From the NCBI RefSeq assembly GCF_024178315.1, contig NZ_JAMZIK010000015.1, forward strand, positions 1 to 64,000: 64,000 bases of DNA. The letters are read 5' to 3'. The notes under the pieces were generated by a model, which was not told where the DNA came from, ran no database searches, and was given only the letters and a program-made list of their open reading frames with translations. The stretch comes from Siccirubricoccus soli (GTDB lineage: Bacteria; Pseudomonadota; Alphaproteobacteria; Acetobacterales; Acetobacteraceae). Position 1 is the first letter of the stretch. The number at the start of each line of letters is the position of its first letter. Positions 60,752 through 64,000 of the stretch are shown in pieces. A program made the translations under genes and the position numbers.

Positions 60752-61423
60752 GTGCTGTCCCTTTTCGATGTCGCCAGGCCATCACTGCCCCATGGGGCGC
60801 TGCGCAGTCCGGCATCGCAGCCGCTCATCGGCCGGCGGGATCGCGCCGGGTAGGCATCGACGGCGTCCACAACTGGCCTATGGCGCGAACGCGGCGGTCA
60901 TGGCCCCGTTTTTTGCGTTTTCGTGTGCGATCTCCGAGCGGCGTTGGCGGGCCGCTGCCGCTACCGCCCGTTCCGAATGACGCCGCTGAGCGGCCATGGC
61001 TTGGCCGCGACAACCGACACCCCAGGACTGTACACCTAGGGCACCAGTCCCGGCCTTTGCTCGCATGCTGGCGCAACGCCGCCATCGTACGCGATCTTGG
61101 GCGAGTCGACTGGAGCAGCGGCCGAAGTCCGACGACTCACTTGGCCTGCACAGATGGGCGCCTCAGCGTCGATCTCCAGCGCCATGCAGAGGCAGCCTGC
61201 ATCGCGTCGCAGCCCCAGGGTTGAGTTCACGGGCGAACAAGCAACCGAAAGACAGAGCACGGCATCAGCAGCGCCGCCTCGGCCGGCCGCCGCCGGACTG
61301 CCAAGCGTCATGGGTGAGTTGGTCGCGCATGGAGCGGCGCCGGGCTCCAATCGCCGCGAGTACTAGACCGCTCAGGTAATGCTAGGCTAGCGCCGGACAG
61401 CAATGGCGAGAGGAGAGCGTCCC
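60752..61423. other. Gene-free interval between catalase and an orphan binding protein
   Basis: 672 bp without a convincing gene. Several short frames are open on both strands but are Arg/Ala-rich and without motifs. GC content looks lower than in neighbouring genes and codon-like periodicity is not evident. A transposon or gene relic cannot be excluded, but I cannot name one. Confidence 0.5.
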
Positions 61424-62404
61424 ATGAGGCGGCGGGCATACCTCGCCCTGCTCGGCGCAGCGGCTCTGCGGCCAGCTTCGGGACGCGCCCAGGGGACGGC
61501 GCTGCCGGTCATCGGCTATCTCGGCAACGAGTCGGCCAAGCCCATGATGACGCGTCTGCGCGCCTTCCGCGCTGGCCTCGCGGAAATGGGGTATGTCGAG
61601 GGCAGAAATGTCGTCATGGAATTTCGTTGGGCAGAGGGCCGATACGAGCGGTTGCCTAGGTTCGCGGCGGAGCTCGTCCAACGCGGAGTCGACGTGATCG
61701 TAGCGCCCGGCGGCGCTCCCGTCGCGCTCGCGGCGAAATCGGCGACCAGGACGATTCCCATCGTGTTCGAGATGGGGGGCGATCCCGTCGCCCTCGGCGT
61801 CGTCAGCAGCCTGAACCGGCCGGAGGGCAACCTCACGGGCGTGTCGAGCCTGAGCGTGGAGGCGAGTTCCAAGCGACTGGAACTCCTCCACGAGGCAATC
61901 CCGGCTGCTGCCGACATCGGCATCGCCGTCAACCCGACAAGCCCCACCGCCGAATCGCAGCTCGGCACCCTGCGGGTCACCGCCGGCAGCCTCGGCTTGC
62001 AGTTGCATGTGCTGGAGGTCAGGGCCGAAGAACAATTCGAGGCCATTTTCGCTGCCCTGCCCCAATTGAATATCGGTGGGCTGGTCTTCACCTCCGACCC
62101 ATTCTTCGCCTTCCGCAGCGAGCTCCTGGCTGCGCTCGCGCTCCGCCATGGCGTTCCTGCGATTACGCAGACCCGGGACTTCGCAACAGCCGGCGGCCTC
62201 ATGAGCTATGGCGGCGACTTCGTACAGTCACACCACCATACCGGCGTCTACACCGGACGCGTACTGAAGGGCCAGAAGCCTTCCGATCTGCCCGTGCAGC
62301 AGATCACCCGGCTGGAATTGCTGGTCAACCTGCAAACGGCCGCGAGGTTCGGTATCTCGCTCCCGCGATCGCTGCTCGGCAGGGCCGATGAGGTGATCGA
62401 ATGA
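61424..62404 (+). CDS. ABC-type substrate-binding protein (DUF534/TrpX-like), orphan
   Basis: 326-residue exported protein with signal MRRRAYLALLGAAAL. Body motifs LPVIGYLGNESAKP, FRAGLAEMGYVEGRNV and VIVAPGGAPVALAAKSAT are typical of the ABC-type binding proteins related to TrpX. GAGAGGAGAGCG precedes the ATG at 61424. No permease or ATPase is next to it; the following gene is a sensor histidine kinase overlapping by 4 bp, so it may feed a ligand signal to the kinase rather than transport. Confidence 0.86.
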   Translation: MRRRAYLALLGAAALRPASGRAQGTALPVIGYLGNESAKPMMTRLRAFRAGLAEMGYVEGRNVVMEFRWAEGRYERLPRFAAELVQRGVDVIVAPGGAPVALAAKSATRTIPIVFEMGGDPVALGVVSSLNRPEGNLTGVSSLSVEASSKRLELLHEAIPAAADIGIAVNPTSPTAESQLGTLRVTAGSLGLQLHVLEVRAEEQFEAIFAALPQLNIGGLVFTSDPFFAFRSELLAALALRHGVPAITQTRDFATAGGLMSYGGDFVQSHHHTGVYTGRVLKGQKPSDLPVQQITRLELLVNLQTAARFGISLPRSLLGRADEVIE

Positions 62405-64000
62405 CGGCCCCAGCAGCGCGCGCCGCAACGGCGTTGCCGCATCCGAGATCTTGGTCCGGACTGGCACAATGCACGCGGTTCGCGCTGTTTCGCTACCTTC
62501 CGAGCGGTATCGCACGACGCTTCGCCCGCGCACTGGTCGGCCTCGTCACCATTGCGTTGGTTGCGACCGGGGCCGCGGATACCTGGCTCGCCTATACGCG
62601 GGCGACAAACTCGGCCCTCGATGCCCAACTCGACAAGGCTCTCGTCGCGGCAGGCCGCGTTGCCCAGTTCATCGGCGAGATCGAGAGTCAAATGGGGTGG
62701 ACCACCCGGGCGGAATGGGCGCTGAACCGCCCGGACGAGCGCCGCTACGATTTCGTTCGCTTGCTTCGCCAGGCTCCGGCCATCAACGAAGTACAGTTCA
62801 TCGATGGCCAAGGGCGCGAGCAGCTCCGGTTGTCGCGCCTGAAGCCCGACGTGATCGGCAGCGGCGCCGACCTGTCGTCAATGCCCCAATTCGTCGAGGC
62901 CGTGAGGGACCGCATATGGTACGGGCCGATCTATTTCCGGCGTGGGTCCGAGCCCTACATGGTCCTTTCGATGGCGCATGCCGGACGCAAGCCCGGGGTT
63001 ACCTCGGCGAACGTGAACCTCAAGCTCATCTGGGACGTCGTCGCCGCCATTCGGGCCGGCCGGAGCGGCTATGCCTACGTGACCGACGCCACAGGCCAAT
63101 TGATAGCCCATCCGGATATGAGCCTCGTCCTTCGCGGAACCGATCTGTCCCGCCTGCCGCAGGTGGCGCAGGCGCTTCAGGCGGGGGCGAATTCATCGGG
63201 GATTTCCGGGCAGCTTGTCGCCGGCCCGGACGGCCGCACGGTGCTCTCCGCCTATTCTCATGTCCCCAAGCTCAACTGGTTCGTCTTCGTCGAACTGCCC
63301 CAGCGCGAGGTCGTCGCTTCGGTGGTCGGCACCCTGTACCAGACGCTGGTCCTGCTGGCGCTCAGCATCCTGCTCGCGCTCCTGCTCGGCGCCTGGCTCG
63401 CGCGACGAATGGTGGTGCCCATCAGGCAATTGCAAGCCGGCGCCCAGCGGCTCGGGGAAGGCGATCTGGGACTACGCATCGCCGTCACCTCGAAGGACGA
63501 GATCGGTGCCTTGGCACAGCGCTTCAACCAGATGGCGGCCCGTATCCAGGAAGCGCAGGAAACGCTGGAGGCCAAGGTCGCGGATCGGACCTTCGATCTC
63601 GCCCGCTCGCTGGACGAGCTACGGGCCACCCAGGATCGGCTGGTCCAGACGGAGAAACTGGCCTCGCTCGGGCAGCTCACCGCGGGCATTGCCCATGAGA
63701 TCAAGAACCCGCTGAACTTCGTCAATAACTTCGCCGACCTCACGATGGAGCTGACGCAGGAGTTGACGGATGCCTTGGCGGCCGGCGAGACGGAGCTGGA
63801 CCCGAGGCTGCGCGAGGATATCGCCGAGCTGAGCGCCATGATCCGGGGAAACCTGACCAAGGTCGTACAGCACGGCAGGCGGGCCGACAGCATCGTCAGA
63901 AACATGCTGGCGCATTCGCGCGAGAGCAGCGGCGAGTTGCGCGATGTGGACCTGAACGCCATGGCCGACGAGGCCCTGAACCTGGCCTACCACGGCGCGC
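62401..64000 (+). CDS. Sensor histidine kinase with dCache-like sensor and HAMP (partial)
   Basis: Open to the right edge, so at least 533 residues. A membrane helix (about 41-65) is followed by a periplasmic sensor region (70-300), a second helix (about 308-328), a HAMP linker starting ARRMVVPIRQLQAGAQRL, a coiled coil, and the phosphoacceptor box TAGIAHEIKNPLNFVNNF at about 429-446. The ATPase domain is beyond the edge. ATG at 62401 overlaps the preceding binding-protein stop (ATGA), which supports a binding-protein/kinase signalling pair. Missing ATPase motifs mean the kinase role is based on the HisKA box. Confidence 0.88.
   Translation, partial: MTAPAARAATALPHPRSWSGLAQCTRFALFRYLPSGIARRFARALVGLVTIALVATGAADTWLAYTRATNSALDAQLDKALVAAGRVAQFIGEIESQMGWTTRAEWALNRPDERRYDFVRLLRQAPAINEVQFIDGQGREQLRLSRLKPDVIGSGADLSSMPQFVEAVRDRIWYGPIYFRRGSEPYMVLSMAHAGRKPGVTSANVNLKLIWDVVAAIRAGRSGYAYVTDATGQLIAHPDMSLVLRGTDLSRLPQVAQALQAGANSSGISGQLVAGPDGRTVLSAYSHVPKLNWFVFVELPQREVVASVVGTLYQTLVLLALSILLALLLGAWLARRMVVPIRQLQAGAQRLGEGDLGLRIAVTSKDEIGALAQRFNQMAARIQEAQETLEAKVADRTFDLARSLDELRATQDRLVQTEKLASLGQLTAGIAHEIKNPLNFVNNFADLTMELTQELTDALAAGETELDPRLREDIAELSAMIRGNLTKVVQHGRRADSIVRNMLAHSRESSGELRDVDLNAMADEALNLAYHGA

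Noticed and set aside
60825-61379. Possible transposase or gene relic between catalase and the binding protein
   Set aside because: Several short frames are open on both strands but none has a DDE or helix-turn-helix signature that I can defend.
1-64000. CRISPR array, tRNA, rRNA, or intact insertion sequence
   Set aside because: No regularly spaced direct repeats, no tRNA- or rRNA-like sequence and no transposase motifs were seen. The 107-bp repeats do not encode a transposase.

Overview
The window is very GC-rich, gene-dense bacterial chromosome, around 70% GC by eye. Four tripartite-tricarboxylate (Bug/TctC-type) binding proteins, Sox and caa3-type respiratory genes, a treZ-malQ-treY trehalose set and isoquinoline-oxidoreductase-type molybdenum genes together suggest an alphaproteobacterium of the Acetobacteraceae, close to Roseomonas and relatives. 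That placement is inference from gene content and style; no rRNA or tRNA marker is present.

Layout. 1-6.4 kb is a signalling segment: an intact GGDEF-EAL protein, then three decayed signalling genes (a frameshifted hybrid histidine kinase, a cheB methylesterase broken by about four frame changes, and a broken single-domain response regulator). 6.4-13.2 kb (minus strand) is the treZ-malQ-treY operon, which makes trehalose from maltodextrin or glycogen. 13.5-14.6 kb is a THUMP-domain RNA methyltransferase.

14.9-27 kb (plus strand) is the most striking part. A two-subunit molybdenum hydroxylase runs into flavocytochrome c sulfide dehydrogenase (fccAB/soxEF), soxXYZA, and then a caa3-like heme-copper oxidase cluster: cytochrome c, subunits II, I and III, a small membrane protein, CtaG and another cytochrome c. 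soxB and soxCD are absent. The SoxY C-terminus is CVEG instead of the usual GGCGG. By hand alignment, oxidase subunit I lacks the key acidic residue of the D channel and the lysine of the K channel. On the facing strand, an FdhF/YdeP-type molybdopterin oxidoreductase is coupled to a diheme cytochrome c, with fdhD divergent.

31-45 kb is a patchwork of small catabolic units: amidohydrolases, four TctC binding proteins with no TctA/TctB, a TPP enzyme, a TauD-type dioxygenase, an SDR, a metallo-beta-lactamase-fold protein, a LacI and a LysR regulator and an MFS exporter. Candidate operators sit on or beside the regulated starts. 46.7-52.5 kb encodes a complete peptide-type (Dpp/Opp) ABC importer. 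52.6-58.4 kb holds a Rieske ferredoxin, a sugar-type ABC importer without its own ATPase, and two tandem paralogous amidohydrolases. 58.6-60.8 kb is a catalase with an ankyrin-repeat partner. The right end holds an orphan ABC-type binding protein followed by a sensor histidine kinase that runs off the edge.

A previously unassigned 107-bp interspersed repeat with CTAG ends occurs three times (170-276, 19127-19233, 45417-45523), each time at the 3' end of a gene. Two copies supply the neighbour's stop codon. One appears also to supply the start codon and first six codons of soxX. One hairpin arm of the repeat shows compensatory base changes. No CRISPR array, tRNA, rRNA, intact insertion sequence or prophage was seen.
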